Positions 20,112-30,552 of a stretch of DNA of 64,000 nt are shown here, one piece after another. The position numbers were made by a program, and so were the translations under genes. Source of the stretch: Actinomycetota bacterium (GTDB lineage Bacteria > Actinomycetota > Actinomycetes > Streptosporangiales > Streptosporangiaceae); NCBI GenBank assembly GCA_003168255.1, contig PMSU01000130.1, positions 1-64,000 on the forward strand, given 5' to 3'. Within the stretch, counting starts at the first letter, position 1. Every line of letters begins with the position of its first letter. The notes beneath the pieces are model-generated. The model worked only from the letters and a program-made list of their open reading frames with translations. It ran no database searches and had not been told where the DNA came from.

Positions 20112-21419
20112 TCAGGCGAGCCGCCGCAGCCGGTCGAAGACCCCCCCGAGCCGCTCGACGTAACGCTCTGGCCTGCACGCATCGTCAAGCCGCGCCTCAT
20201 CGAGCACGTGACCACGTGCTGTCGCACGGTCACGTAGCGTAGCGCGAAAAGGGGTACCGGTGTCCCAGGTGTCCATTGCGGCCTCTTGTACGAGCGAGTA
20301 CGCATCCTCCCGGGTCAGGCCAGCCCGGACAAGCTCGAGCAGTGCCGCCGAGGTGTAGATGAGCCCGCCGGTGGCATCCAGGTTGGCGCGCATCCGCGCC
20401 GCGTCCACGGTGAGCCCCTCCATCAGCCCGGTGGTCAGCGCCAGCAGGTAGTCGGTGGTGATGGCGGCGTCAGGCAGCGCCACGCGTTCCACGCTCGAAT
20501 GCGAGATGTCCCGCTCGTGCCACAGCGGGATGCCCTCCATCACCGGCGTGATCTGGGCCCGGACCACCCGGGCGAGCCCGCAGATCCGTTCTGACCGGAT
20601 CGGGTTCTTCTTGTGCGGCATCGCCGAAGAACCCTTCTGCCCCTTCCCGAACGGCTCGGCCAGCTCGCGCAGCTCGGTCCGCTGCCCGTGCCTGACCTCG
20701 AGTGCGACCGCCTCGCAGACGGAGGCAGTGAGCGCGAGCACGCTCACCCACTCGGAGATCCCGTCGCGCAACACGACCTGGCTGGCCACGCACGCAGGCC
20801 GCAGCCGCAGGGCGGTCATGACCTGGGCCTCGATGTCAGGATCAATGTTGGAGTAGGTACCGACGGGGCCGGACAGCTTGCCGACGGCGACCGCCTCGCG
20901 GGCCCGCAGCAGCCGGTCACGGCAGCGGGCCATGGCAAAGGCGAAGTCAGCCACCCGGTGACCCCAGACGTCGGGTTCGGCATGGATGCCATGCGTCCGG
21001 CCGACCCGCAGCGTGCCGCGGTGCGCGAGCGCGTGGTCGCGGAGCACCGCAACGAGCGTGCCTGCCTTGGCGACAAGCAGGTCTGTCGCCTCGGTGAGCT
21101 GAATGGCGAGCGCGGTGTCGAGCAGGTCGGATGAGGTCATGCCGAAGTGCACGTAGGCGGCCGCCTCGCGCGGTGAGGTGTTGTCCGCCCAGGCGGTGAG
21201 GAAGGCGATCACGTCGTGGTCGGTCACGGCCTCGGCAGCAGCGACCGCCTCTGGCGAGGGCGGCGGTGCCTGCCTGACTGGCTCGACGCAGTCGGCGGGC
21301 ACGGTGCCCGCGCGGGCATGCGCCTCCAGAACGAGCGTCTCCACCCGGCTCCACAGCTCGTACTTGTGCGCCTCGCTCCAGACGCGCCCCATCTCGGGCA
21401 GTGTGTACCGGTCGATCAT
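20112..21419 (-). CDS. purB: adenylosuccinate lyase
   Basis: 435 residues. Catalyses two fumarate-releasing steps: SAICAR to AICAR and adenylosuccinate to AMP. Starts MIDRYTLPEMGRVWS at the ATG at 21419 behind GGGAGA; the frame stays open 111 codons further but that part is low-complexity and antisense to purD. The fumarase/aspartase signature SSAMPHKKNPIRSE is present, with TSSDLLDTA and GRTHGIHAEP. It is the third gene of a same-strand purA-purD-purB order. Confidence 0.96.
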   Translation of the reverse strand: MIDRYTLPEMGRVWSEAHKYELWSRVETLVLEAHARAGTVPADCVEPVRQAPPPSPEAVAAAEAVTDHDVIAFLTAWADNTSPREAAAYVHFGMTSSDLLDTALAIQLTEATDLLVAKAGTLVAVLRDHALAHRGTLRVGRTHGIHAEPDVWGHRVADFAFAMARCRDRLLRAREAVAVGKLSGPVGTYSNIDPDIEAQVMTALRLRPACVASQVVLRDGISEWVSVLALTASVCEAVALEVRHGQRTELRELAEPFGKGQKGSSAMPHKKNPIRSERICGLARVVRAQITPVMEGIPLWHERDISHSSVERVALPDAAITTDYLLALTTGLMEGLTVDAARMRANLDATGGLIYTSAALLELVRAGLTREDAYSLVQEAAMDTWDTGTPFRATLRDRATARGHVLDEARLDDACRPERYVERLGGVFDRLRRLA

Positions 21420-21513
21420 GCTGTCAATTCTCCCGCACGCGCCGGCCTGCTTGTCTCCCGCCCGCGCTGGCACACGCTCGCTACGGGCTGGCCTTGGCCA
21501 GCCGCCGCGCTTG

Positions 21514-22776
21514 CTAGGAGTCGGCCGCCGCGTCGGCCGCGGCCCGCTCGGCGATGTCTTTGCGGTACCAGCCGCCGCGCATCCGGATGCTGGCCGCCGC
21601 CCGGTAGGCCGCCGCCCTGGCGCCGGTGAGGTCAGGCCCGGTGCCGACCACGTCGAGCACTCTGCCGCCGGCCGATACCACGCTGCCGGTCTCGCCGCTG
21701 GCGGTTCCCGCGTGTAGCACGTAGCTGGCGCCTGGCCGTTCGGCATCATCAAGACCTTCGATGACGTCGCCGCTGACCGGCTTTTCCGGGTAGCCCTCCG
21801 CCGCGATCACCACGGTCACCGCGGCCCCGGGGGTCCAGCGCGGCGGCGGCGCCGCGGCCAGGGAGCCGGTCGCGGCGCCGTACAGCAGCCCGGCCAGCGG
21901 CGTGGCGAGCCGGTCGAGCACGACCTGGATCTCCGGATCGCCGAAGCGGGCGTTGAACTCCACCACCTTGATGCCGCTGGCGGTCAGGCAGAGTCCGGCG
22001 TAGAGCACGCCACGGTAGGGGGTGCCGCGGCGGCGCAGCTCGCCGATGGCGGGCTCGACAACTGTGTCCATTACCTGTCCGGCCAGGTCGTCGGGCAGCC
22101 ACGGCAGCGGTGTGTAGGCGCCCATGCCGCCGGTGTTTGGGCCGCGATCGCCGTCGCGGGCGCGCTTGAAGTCCTGGGCGGGCAGCAGCGGGATGGCCGC
22201 GGCGCCATCGCAGAGCGCGAACAGCGACAGCTCGGGGCCATCAAGGAACTCCTCGATGACTACCTTGCCGCAGTCCTCGGCGTGCTGCCTGGCCGCCGCC
22301 GCGTCGGTGGTGACGAGCACCCCCTTGCCGCCGGCCAGACCGTCGTCCTTCACCACGTACGGCGGGCCGAACGCCGCCAGCGCAGCCGCTGCCTGGTCCG
22401 CTGTGACGCAACTGTGCGCGGCCGCCGTGGGGATGCCCGCGGCCGCCATCACGTCCTTGGCGAACGACTTCGAGCCCTCGATCATGGCCGCGCCCGCGTC
22501 AGGCCCGAAGCACGCGATGCCTTTCTCGCGAAGGGCGTCCGCCACGCCGGCGACCAGCGGCGCCTCCGGGCCGATGATTACCAGGTCAGCGCCCAGCCTG
22601 GCGGCGAGGGCGGTGACGTCGTCCGGGTCGGTGGCTGTCACCGGGTGCAGCTCGGCGAGCCGGGCGATGCCCACGTTGCCCGGAGCCGCGTGCAGGCTCG
22701 TGACTTCTGGATCTCTGGCAAGCGCCAGGGACAGAGCGTGCTCGCGGCCGCCGGACCCGATGACAAGGACTCGCAC
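21514..22776 (-). CDS. purD: phosphoribosylamine-glycine ligase
   Basis: 420 residues, ATP-grasp enzyme making GAR from phosphoribosylamine, glycine and ATP. Starts MRVLVIGSGGREHAL at 22776. ATP-grasp elements PPYVVKDDGLAGGKGV and KVVIEEFLDGPELSLF, and the signature NTGGMGAY, followed by VEFNARFGDPE (metal ligands), are intact. The gene lies 94 bp upstream of purB and 156 bp downstream of purA on the same strand. Confidence 0.96.
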   Translation of the reverse strand: MRVLVIGSGGREHALSLALARDPEVTSLHAAPGNVGIARLAELHPVTATDPDDVTALAARLGADLVIIGPEAPLVAGVADALREKGIACFGPDAGAAMIEGSKSFAKDVMAAAGIPTAAAHSCVTADQAAAALAAFGPPYVVKDDGLAGGKGVLVTTDAAAARQHAEDCGKVVIEEFLDGPELSLFALCDGAAAIPLLPAQDFKRARDGDRGPNTGGMGAYTPLPWLPDDLAGQVMDTVVEPAIGELRRRGTPYRGVLYAGLCLTASGIKVVEFNARFGDPEIQVVLDRLATPLAGLLYGAATGSLAAAPPPRWTPGAAVTVVIAAEGYPEKPVSGDVIEGLDDAERPGASYVLHAGTASGETGSVVSAGGRVLDVVGTGPDLTGARAAAYRAAASIRMRGGWYRKDIAERAAADAAADS

Positions 22777-22857
22777 GGCCGCGAGCCTACCCCTGCCTGG
22801 CCGTCGCCCTGGTGGCCGCGGCGCGCTGCCGCCGGGGGCGGCGATGCCGGGCCCTGA

Positions 22858-22900
22858 TCAGCGGGACCTCAGCGGGACCTCAGCGGGACCTCAGCGGGCC
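22858..22900. repeat. 11-bp tandem repeat between purD and purA
   Basis: Three exact copies of TCAGCGGGACC (22858-22890) and a fourth shortened copy TCAGCGGGCC (22891-22900), ending 32 bp past the purA stop. A slippage product with no obvious role. Confidence 0.85.
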
Positions 22901-22932
22901 ACCGGTATGCCCGCGGGATCGGCGCAGCTCGG

Positions 22933-25114
<2,182 letters not shown>

Positions 25115-25196
25115 CGGCTGGAACCACGGGCGCGTCGCCGGCTCGCCGCGTCATGGCACAGCTCGGCGGCTTCATCAACCTTTCCAGGACGTGCAG

Positions 25197-25610
25197 CTAG
25201 CCGTCGAGCTCCGCTGCCGCCTCGGCGCTGCTATCACGCAGGAAGCCGCTGCACCGCTCGGCCTCGTCGTCTTCACCGATCGCAGCCGCGGACTCACCCA
25301 GCATGTGCAGCGACCGGAGGAAGCCACGGTTGGGCTCGTGTCCCCAGGGAATCGGCCCCTGCCCTCGCCATCCAGCGCGGCGCAGCTGGTCCAGACCGCG
25401 GTGGTAGCCGGTACGGGCGTAGGCGTAGGCCTGCACGACCTCCCCGCTCTCGAATGCCCGCTCCGCCAGCGCTGCCCAGGCAGCCGATTCGGCCGGAAAT
25501 CTGGCCGCGACCTCCGTTGGGTCGGTGCCGGCGATCAGCAGGGCGTCGGCTTCGGCATGGGCGGGCAGGTACGTCGCCGGAGGACCGGCGATCAGGTTTT
25601 CGTGGTTCAT
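25197..25610 (-). CDS. DUF3151 family protein
   Basis: 137 residues. NHENLIAGPPATYLP at the start and the helical pattern AAWAALAERAFESGEVVQAY, YARTGYHRGLDQLRRAGWRG, PNRGFLRSLHMLG identify the actinobacterial DUF3151 family, which looks like a TPR-like helical solenoid. M. tuberculosis keeps its member near fba as well, so the linkage is old. Function unknown. The ATG at 25610 has no good ribosome site; a duplicated 22-bp segment lies directly upstream. Confidence 0.88.
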   Translation of the reverse strand: MNHENLIAGPPATYLPAHAEADALLIAGTDPTEVAARFPAESAAWAALAERAFESGEVVQAYAYARTGYHRGLDQLRRAGWRGQGPIPWGHEPNRGFLRSLHMLGESAAAIGEDDEAERCSGFLRDSSAEAAAELDG

Positions 25611-25618
25611 ACGCCCAT

Positions 25619-25662
25619 CTTGCCGCTACTCCCACCCGGTCTTGCCGCTACTCCCACCCGGT
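25619..25662. repeat. perfect 22-bp tandem duplication upstream of DUF3151 gene
   Basis: The unit beginning CTTGCCGCTACTCCC and ending ACCCGGT occurs at 25619-25640 and again, identically, at 25641-25662. It begins 9 bp from the DUF3151 ATG, so it occupies the 5' untranslated or promoter region of that gene. Confidence 0.9.
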
Positions 25663-25762
25663 AAGGCCTTATCCGCCACCCGGCAAGGCCCTACCTGCGT
25701 CACATCGGCCGCCCCTGTCACATCAGCCCCGCCCGTATACCCAACGCCCGTGTTCTAAAAAA

Positions 25763-25810
25763 ATGGATGTGAATCTACCCCCAACCGGTGGGGGGTAGAT
25801 TCACATCCAT
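25763..25810 (-). terminator. rho-independent terminator of fba with 20-bp perfect arms
   Basis: ATGGATGTGAATCTACCCCC (25763-25782) is exactly complementary to the segment at 25791-25810, with an 8-nt loop. On the minus strand the stem is followed by a run of seven T, giving a classic intrinsic terminator 85 bp past the fba stop. The 19-nt left arm TGGATGTGAATCTACCCCC recurs at 56427-56445, so the stem may come from a dispersed repeat. Confidence 0.85.
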
Positions 25811-25894
25811 AGGCTGTCCGCGGGTGCGGCTCCGCCGAAGTGAGTTGAAGCCGCGCCTGGCTGTAGTGCCTCTCGAGGCGCTGGCCCGCGCGGG

Positions 25895-26917
25895 TCAGCC
25901 GAGGCGCTTGCCCGTCGACATCAGGTCCTCGCACGCCTGCGTTACCCGGGCCGCCATCGATGCCTCGGCAGCCCTTCCCCAGGCCCGCGGGTCGTAGGCC
26001 TTCTTGTTGCCGACATCGCCGTCCACCTTGAGGACGCCTTCGTAGTTGGTGAACATGTGCGCGGCTACCGGCCGGGTGAACGAGTACTGCGCGTCGGTGT
26101 CCACGTTCATCTTGATCGCGCCGTACGAGATCGCCTCCCGGATCTCCTCGAGCGCGGACCCCGAGCCGCCGTGGAACACCAGGTCAAATGGCTTGTCCTT
26201 GCCGTACTTGGCGCCCACCGCGTTCTGGATGTCGTTCAGCACCGAGGGCCGGAGCTTCACGTGGCCCGGCTTATAGACGCCATGCACATTTCCGAACGTC
26301 GCGGCCAGAATGTATCGGCCGCGCTCGCCAAGTCCGAGTGCCTCAGCGGTCGCCAGCGCGTCCTCCGGCGTGCTGTACAGCTTCTCGTTCATCTCGCCGA
26401 CGATCCCGTCCTCCTCGCCGCCGACCACTCCGATCTCCAGCTCCATCACGGTCCGAGCCTTGGCGCACTCGTCCAGGAGCTGGGACGCTATCCGCAGGTT
26501 CTCGTCGAGCGGCACCGCGGACCCGTCCCACATGTGGGACTGGAACAGCGGTTCAGCACCGCGGGCGACCCGCTGCTGAGACAGCGTGACGAGCGGGCGC
26601 ATGAACCCGTCCAGCTTGTCCTTCGGGCAGTGATCCGTGTGCAGCGCGATGTTGATCGGGTACTTCGCCGCGACGACGTGAGCGAACTCGGCAAGGGCGA
26701 CCGAGCCGGTGACCATGTCCTTGACACCCGCCCCGGATAGGTATTCGGCACCTCCGGTGGATACCTGGACGATGCCGTCGCTCTCCGCCTCGGCGAATCC
26801 GCGCAGGGCGGCGTTCAGCGTCTGGCTGGACGTCAGGTTGATCGCCGGAAAGGCGAAGCCGTGCTCCTTGGCCCGGTCAAGCATCTGTGCGTAGACCTCT
26901 GGAGTTGCGATAGGCAT
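25895..26917 (-). CDS. fba: class II fructose-bisphosphate aldolase
   Basis: 340 residues, zinc-dependent aldolase of glycolysis and gluconeogenesis, cleaving fructose 1,6-bisphosphate to DHAP and glyceraldehyde 3-phosphate. Starts MPIATPEVYAQML at 26917 after GGGAGCG. Zinc and catalytic motifs: ALHTDHCPKDK, EIGVVGGEEDG, FGNVHGVYKPG, FHGGSGS and MNVDTDAQY. A -10-like GATACT on the minus strand (26951-26956) suggests its own promoter 35 bp upstream, separate from pyrE. It ends in the strong hairpin at 25763-25810. Confidence 0.97.
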   Translation of the reverse strand: MPIATPEVYAQMLDRAKEHGFAFPAINLTSSQTLNAALRGFAEAESDGIVQVSTGGAEYLSGAGVKDMVTGSVALAEFAHVVAAKYPINIALHTDHCPKDKLDGFMRPLVTLSQQRVARGAEPLFQSHMWDGSAVPLDENLRIASQLLDECAKARTVMELEIGVVGGEEDGIVGEMNEKLYSTPEDALATAEALGLGERGRYILAATFGNVHGVYKPGHVKLRPSVLNDIQNAVGAKYGKDKPFDLVFHGGSGSALEEIREAISYGAIKMNVDTDAQYSFTRPVAAHMFTNYEGVLKVDGDVGNKKAYDPRAWGRAAEASMAARVTQACEDLMSTGKRLG

Positions 26918-26985
26918 GGCGGTCGCTCCCTGTTGTGGTTGTGCCGCCCCTAGTATCTCCCGAAGCTGCGGGCCGGCGACTCGGC

Positions 26986-27522
26986 CTAGTCCAGGCCCAG
27001 GTCGGATAGTTCGTAGGCGGCACGGTAGGGCAGCCCGGATTCGCTCACCCGCGGCCTGGCTCCCCGTTCGACCACCACCGCGACGCCGACCACCTCAGCG
27101 CCGGCCTCACGCAACGCGGCCACGGCAGTGAGCACCGAATTTCCCGTCGTTGACGTGTCCTCAACGGCGAGCACGCGGCGGCCGGCCACGTCCGGCCCCT
27201 CGATCCTGCGCTGTAGGCCGTGCGCCTTGTCCGCCTTGCGCACCACGAACGCGTCGAGCGACTGCTGGCGCTGGGCCGCGGCGTGCATCATGGCGGTCGC
27301 CACCGGGTCGGCGCCCAGCGTGAGGCCGCCGACGGCCTCATACGACAGGTCCGCTGTCACGTCGAGCATCACCCGGCCCGCGAGCGGAGCGATGCGACCG
27401 CTCAGCAGCACGGAGCGCAGATCGATGTACCAGTTCGCATGCTGTCCGGAGGACAGGACGAAGTCGCCGTGCACGATCCCGTGCTGTTTTATTTCCTGAA
27501 GCAGTTCCTCGCGATCACCCAC
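26986..27522 (-). CDS. pyrE: orotate phosphoribosyltransferase
   Basis: 178 residues from the GTG at 27522 (VGDREELLQEIKQHGIVHG), matching the usual N-terminus; the frame opens to 27603, which would give 205. Converts orotate and PRPP to OMP in UMP synthesis. The PRPP loop is VLAVEDTSTTGNS; FVLSSGQHANWYIDLR and VRKADKAHG are active-site segments. It lies 68 bp upstream of fba on the same strand. The gene is solitary, away from other pyr genes. Confidence 0.93.
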   Translation of the reverse strand: MGDREELLQEIKQHGIVHGDFVLSSGQHANWYIDLRSVLLSGRIAPLAGRVMLDVTADLSYEAVGGLTLGADPVATAMMHAAAQRQQSLDAFVVRKADKAHGLQRRIEGPDVAGRRVLAVEDTSTTGNSVLTAVAALREAGAEVVGVAVVVERGARPRVSESGLPYRAAYELSDLGLD

Positions 27523-27654
27523 GAAACGCGAGCCTAGGGCAGCGACGGCGTAGCCGTCGACGGCGCGCTGGATCCAGCCGGCGAGGTCGGCCCGCGCGCT
27601 CAAGACCTGAGCGAAGGGGCCGGCCTCGCCGGGCCGGGACCGTCTGCCGGCGGG

Positions 27655-28890
27655 CTAGCAGGTGCTGGGCGCCGGCTGGCCCGCGAACCGGGCCTCGATG
27701 TAGGCGATGGCGCCGGGTAGGCCTTCAGCCTCCGCGGTGATGTGATCAGCGAGGGGGAACTCGATGTACTGGATGGCCTCGCCGGCGGCGCAGTAGCGGT
27801 TCACCAGGGTGGTCACGTCGGGGGTGACGACCAGTTCGTCAAAGGTGGCCATGTAGACCTGCATGGGAATCTTGGGCACTCCGACCACGCCCATGGTGTC
27901 GTCGGCCGCGACCTGCTGGATGACCGGGTCGTCGAGCGGGTTGAGTCCGCCCTTGGTGTAGCTCTCGATCCGCTGGAACGCGTAGGTCGCCGCGAACTGC
28001 ACGATGCACATGCCGGAGATGGCTTTCTTCATCTGCTTGCCTGCCGCAGTGAGCAGGGAGTTGATTTTGATCTGCGGGTACGCCCTGGCGATGCCGACGG
28101 CGGCCGCGAAGTAGACCCCGGCGAACAGGCCCCCGTCGGCCTTCGCGGCGATGTGGGCGATGTCGACCGGCAGGCCGCCGATGGCGGCGCCGACAATGTT
28201 GAGCTCAGGCGCGTAGGTCGGCGCTTCCTCGGCGGCGAACTCCGACGCCTGGGATCCGCCGGAGTATCCCATCAGCCCGACGGGCGTCTGGGCCCCGATG
28301 AGATTCAGTGGAGCGAAGTTTTCCGCGGCGCGGATGCCGTCCAGGGTCCCGTAGCCCGCCTCGAGCCCGGCGGTCCACTCGTTGTGGGGCCCCTCGAAGT
28401 TCGGGATGACCACCGTGTAGCCGAGCGAGGTGCCAGTGGCCACCGCCGCGAACGACTCCAATCCCCCGAGCGACTCGTATCCGAGGACGGCCGGCGGCTG
28501 GGTCAGCACGTACGAAGGCTGGCAGTTTGGCGAATCGCTGTCGATGGCCGGCTGGTAGGACAGCAGCCGCGGCGGCAGGTTCGGGGTCGTGGGCTTGACG
28601 ACCGTGGCGACGTCGGCCTGTAGTGCCCCGGTCGTGTTCTCGGAGACGTACTGGATCTGCCAGGCCTTGTAGGGGACCGAGAATCCTACGGCCTGGATGG
28701 TCACCGGGTGAGATTTGAGGATCTGGCCAGGGTGGTCACCGGAGAGGGACGCGGGCTGGGTGAAGATCGAATTGGCCGGGGATCTGGTGGCAGTCCGGGT
28801 TGTGCTCGCGGATGCCGGTGCAGATGCTGCCACCACCAGCGTCAGTGAGAGGACTCCGGCTGCGAGGTTGCGAATCGGGCCATGGCGCAT
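27655..28890 (-). CDS. secretory lipase family protein
   Basis: 411 residues from the ATG at 28890, just after TAGGAG; the frame opens to 28986 but that part lies in the regulatory region. A signal peptide (residues 1-28, MRHGPIRNLAAGVLSLTLV ending ASA) precedes an alpha/beta hydrolase of the LIP family (PF03583). The nucleophile is Ser210 in GLMGYSGGSQ. FDELVVTP and LADHIT near the C-terminus hold likely Asp and His. Several Cys residues suggest disulphides. The product is exported. A divergent TetR gene and a shared palindrome suggest induction by a lipid or related ligand; that is inference. Confidence 0.9.
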   Translation of the reverse strand: MRHGPIRNLAAGVLSLTLVVAASAPASASTTRTATRSPANSIFTQPASLSGDHPGQILKSHPVTIQAVGFSVPYKAWQIQYVSENTTGALQADVATVVKPTTPNLPPRLLSYQPAIDSDSPNCQPSYVLTQPPAVLGYESLGGLESFAAVATGTSLGYTVVIPNFEGPHNEWTAGLEAGYGTLDGIRAAENFAPLNLIGAQTPVGLMGYSGGSQASEFAAEEAPTYAPELNIVGAAIGGLPVDIAHIAAKADGGLFAGVYFAAAVGIARAYPQIKINSLLTAAGKQMKKAISGMCIVQFAATYAFQRIESYTKGGLNPLDDPVIQQVAADDTMGVVGVPKIPMQVYMATFDELVVTPDVTTLVNRYCAAGEAIQYIEFPLADHITAEAEGLPGAIAYIEARFAGQPAPSTC

Positions 28891-28925
28891 AGCGGCTCCT
28901 AGCGGGCGGCGATGGCGGCTAGCAA

Positions 28926-28945
28926 AGTGGTACATGTGCACCACT
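28926..28945. promoter_or_regulatory. TetR operator candidate between lipase and TetR genes
   Basis: AGTGGT-ACATGTGC-ACCACT is a palindrome with 6-bp perfect arms. It lies just downstream of the lipase promoter candidate (28957-28986), where bound repressor would block transcription. Confidence 0.6.
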
Positions 28946-28956
28946 AAAGTGGGACG

Positions 28957-28986
28957 AGAGTACGACTTTTTGGTAGCATGTGTCAA
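28957..28986 (-). promoter_or_regulatory. lipase promoter candidate
   Basis: On the minus strand TTGACA (28981-28986) and TACTCT (28957-28962) are separated by 18 bp. On the plus strand TAGCAT (28974-28979) sits 6 bp before the regulator's ATG, which would give a leaderless tetR transcript. Confidence 0.5.
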
Positions 28987-29645
28987 TGGTCACATCGGCC
29001 CTTCCTTCGCAGGAGCGCAGCCGGGCGCGGCGCGACGCACTCCTGCGAGCAGCGGTCGCGCTGCTCGCCGAGGGTGGCGTCCGAGCCGTTACCCACCGCG
29101 CCGTCGCATCGCGAGCCCGGGTGCCCCTCGCCGCGACCACCTACTACTTCGAATCGATTCGGCACCTGACCGAGGAGGCCCTGCGCCTGCATGTCACCGA
29201 ACGGGTGAACGAGCTGCAGGGGCTGGTGGAGGGAGCCGCCAGCGGCTCTCGCTCTGCCGATCAGGTCGCCGAGCGCTTCGCCGAGGCGCTGCTCGCCCGC
29301 GATCGCGATGCGACCATCGCGCAGTTCGAGGTGTACCTGGAGGCGGCCCGCAACCCGGCGTTGCAGCGGGCCGTCGCCGAGTCACTCGACGCCTTCGAGA
29401 AGCTCGCCTACCTCGCCTTGTCGGCACTGGGCGCTCGCCGGCCGGCTGAAGCCGCCGCCGCCTTCGTGGCGGTGATCAACGGGTTCGCGCTCAACGGGCT
29501 GGCCCGGCCGCGGTCACCCGAAGCCGACGGCGCAGCCTTGCTCGACACCATGCGGGCGCTCTTCATCGTCCAGATCATGGACGACGACGAAGTCGCCCGC
29601 TGGAGTGATCGGCTTCGCGAACCCATCAGCGATCTCCAGCTTTGA
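28986..29645 (+). CDS. TetR family transcriptional regulator
   Basis: 219 residues from the ATG at 28986; a GTG two codons upstream is possible. The N-terminal HTH (RRDALLRAAVALLAEGGVRA, THRAVASRARVPLAATTYYF) is typical TetR. The C-terminal domain (about 60-219) is all-helical and would bind the ligand. It is divergent from the secretory lipase gene, with a palindrome between the two starts, so it probably represses both. Confidence 0.93.
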   Translation: MVTSALPSQERSRARRDALLRAAVALLAEGGVRAVTHRAVASRARVPLAATTYYFESIRHLTEEALRLHVTERVNELQGLVEGAASGSRSADQVAERFAEALLARDRDATIAQFEVYLEAARNPALQRAVAESLDAFEKLAYLALSALGARRPAEAAAAFVAVINGFALNGLARPRSPEADGAALLDTMRALFIVQIMDDDEVARWSDRLREPISDLQL

Positions 29646-29648
29646 ACC

Positions 29649-29700
29649 GGTACAGGTAGGAATTTGAACTGGCACGGGTAGGAACCGGCACAGGTAGGAA
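29649..29700. repeat. three copies of GGYACRGGTAGGAA
   Basis: GGTACAGGTAGGAA (29649-29662), GGCACGGGTAGGAA (29671-29684) and GGCACAGGTAGGAA (29687-29700), starting 4 bp after the tetR stop. Spacings between copies are 8 and 2 bp. Confidence 0.85.
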
Positions 29701-29760
29701 AGAGTGCGGGCCGCCGGCGCCGGTCCCGACCCCTCCACGGGACGCGCGGCGCCGGCGGCG

Positions 29761-30552
29761 TCAGCGGGCCAGCCCGTCGAGGAGGCGCAGTGCTTCCTCG
29801 TGCTGGGCGGGCGGCTTGAGCAGCCGGAGCCGGGTGCCGTGCGCGGCGGTCAGGCTGCGGCGCAGGCCGGTAGCGCGAAACGGGAGTTCCGGGACGGCGC
29901 GTACCAGGGCGATGGCGCGGCCGGATGCGGCAAGCGACAGCGTTTCGCCGCCAGGAAAGGCGGCCCTGAGGTCATTGCTGACGAGAAGGATCACCGACAG
30001 GCGGTCCCACGGGTCCAGCCGGTGCGGTAGGTCCGCGACCAGGAGCCGGTGGGAGTCGGCTGCGCAACTGCCCGCCTGCCGTGCCTCGCGGTACACCTCG
30101 CCAAGGCGCGTTCGCAGGTAGGGCATGGTGGCAAGACCGGTGAGCGGGTCCTCGCAGGTGCCCTCGGACATCCTGGCCAGCCCTGCTTCCGCCCACCCCT
30201 CGGCCAGCGGCCTGACAAGCTCGCCCGGCGGTTCCCCGCCATCCAGCACGAAACACAGCGCGGCCAGGTCCGTCAGGGTCTCGCCGATCCCGACCCCGGC
30301 CCGCGCGCGTTCCCGGCCGAGCATGCCGCAGGCAGCCGCCAGCCCGGTGCCGCGCCAGGCAGCAGCCGCGACCGTGTCGACCGCGGTCACTTGCCAGTCG
30401 TCGTCGGCGGCCCAGCCGCAGGCCATGCTTTGCCGCCGCCACGCCTCGCAGAGTCGGATCACGCCAGGTACGTCGCTGAGACGGATGCCCGCGGTAGCGC
30501 CAGCGCGTATGCTGCGCTCCCAGTCTGTGCGACCGGCGTCGTCCGACGTCAT
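29761..30552 (-). CDS. degenerate GGDEF-like protein
   Basis: 263 residues from the ATG at 30552, 11 nt after AGGAGGG; the frame opens to 30684. Residues 1-135 are helical with no known domain (WERSIRAGATAGIRLSD). At about 140 comes EDPLTGLATMPYLRTRL, which is the start of a GGDEF domain (DPLTGLxN). The expected metal Asp and the GG(D/E)EF loop are not conserved: HRLLVADLPHRLDPWDRL and ETLSLAASGRAIALV stand in their place. It should not make cyclic di-GMP and may instead act as a binding or scaffold protein. It is divergent from the sigma fusion gene. Confidence 0.75.
   Translation of the reverse strand: MTSDDAGRTDWERSIRAGATAGIRLSDVPGVIRLCEAWRRQSMACGWAADDDWQVTAVDTVAAAAWRGTGLAAACGMLGRERARAGVGIGETLTDLAALCFVLDGGEPPGELVRPLAEGWAEAGLARMSEGTCEDPLTGLATMPYLRTRLGEVYREARQAGSCAADSHRLLVADLPHRLDPWDRLSVILLVSNDLRAAFPGGETLSLAASGRAIALVRAVPELPFRATGLRRSLTAAHGTRLRLLKPPAQHEEALRLLDGLAR

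Noticed and set aside
21420-21752. Extended N-terminus for purB
   Set aside because: The extra 111 codons overlap purD antisense, are low-complexity and lie before a good ribosome site for the ATG at 21419.
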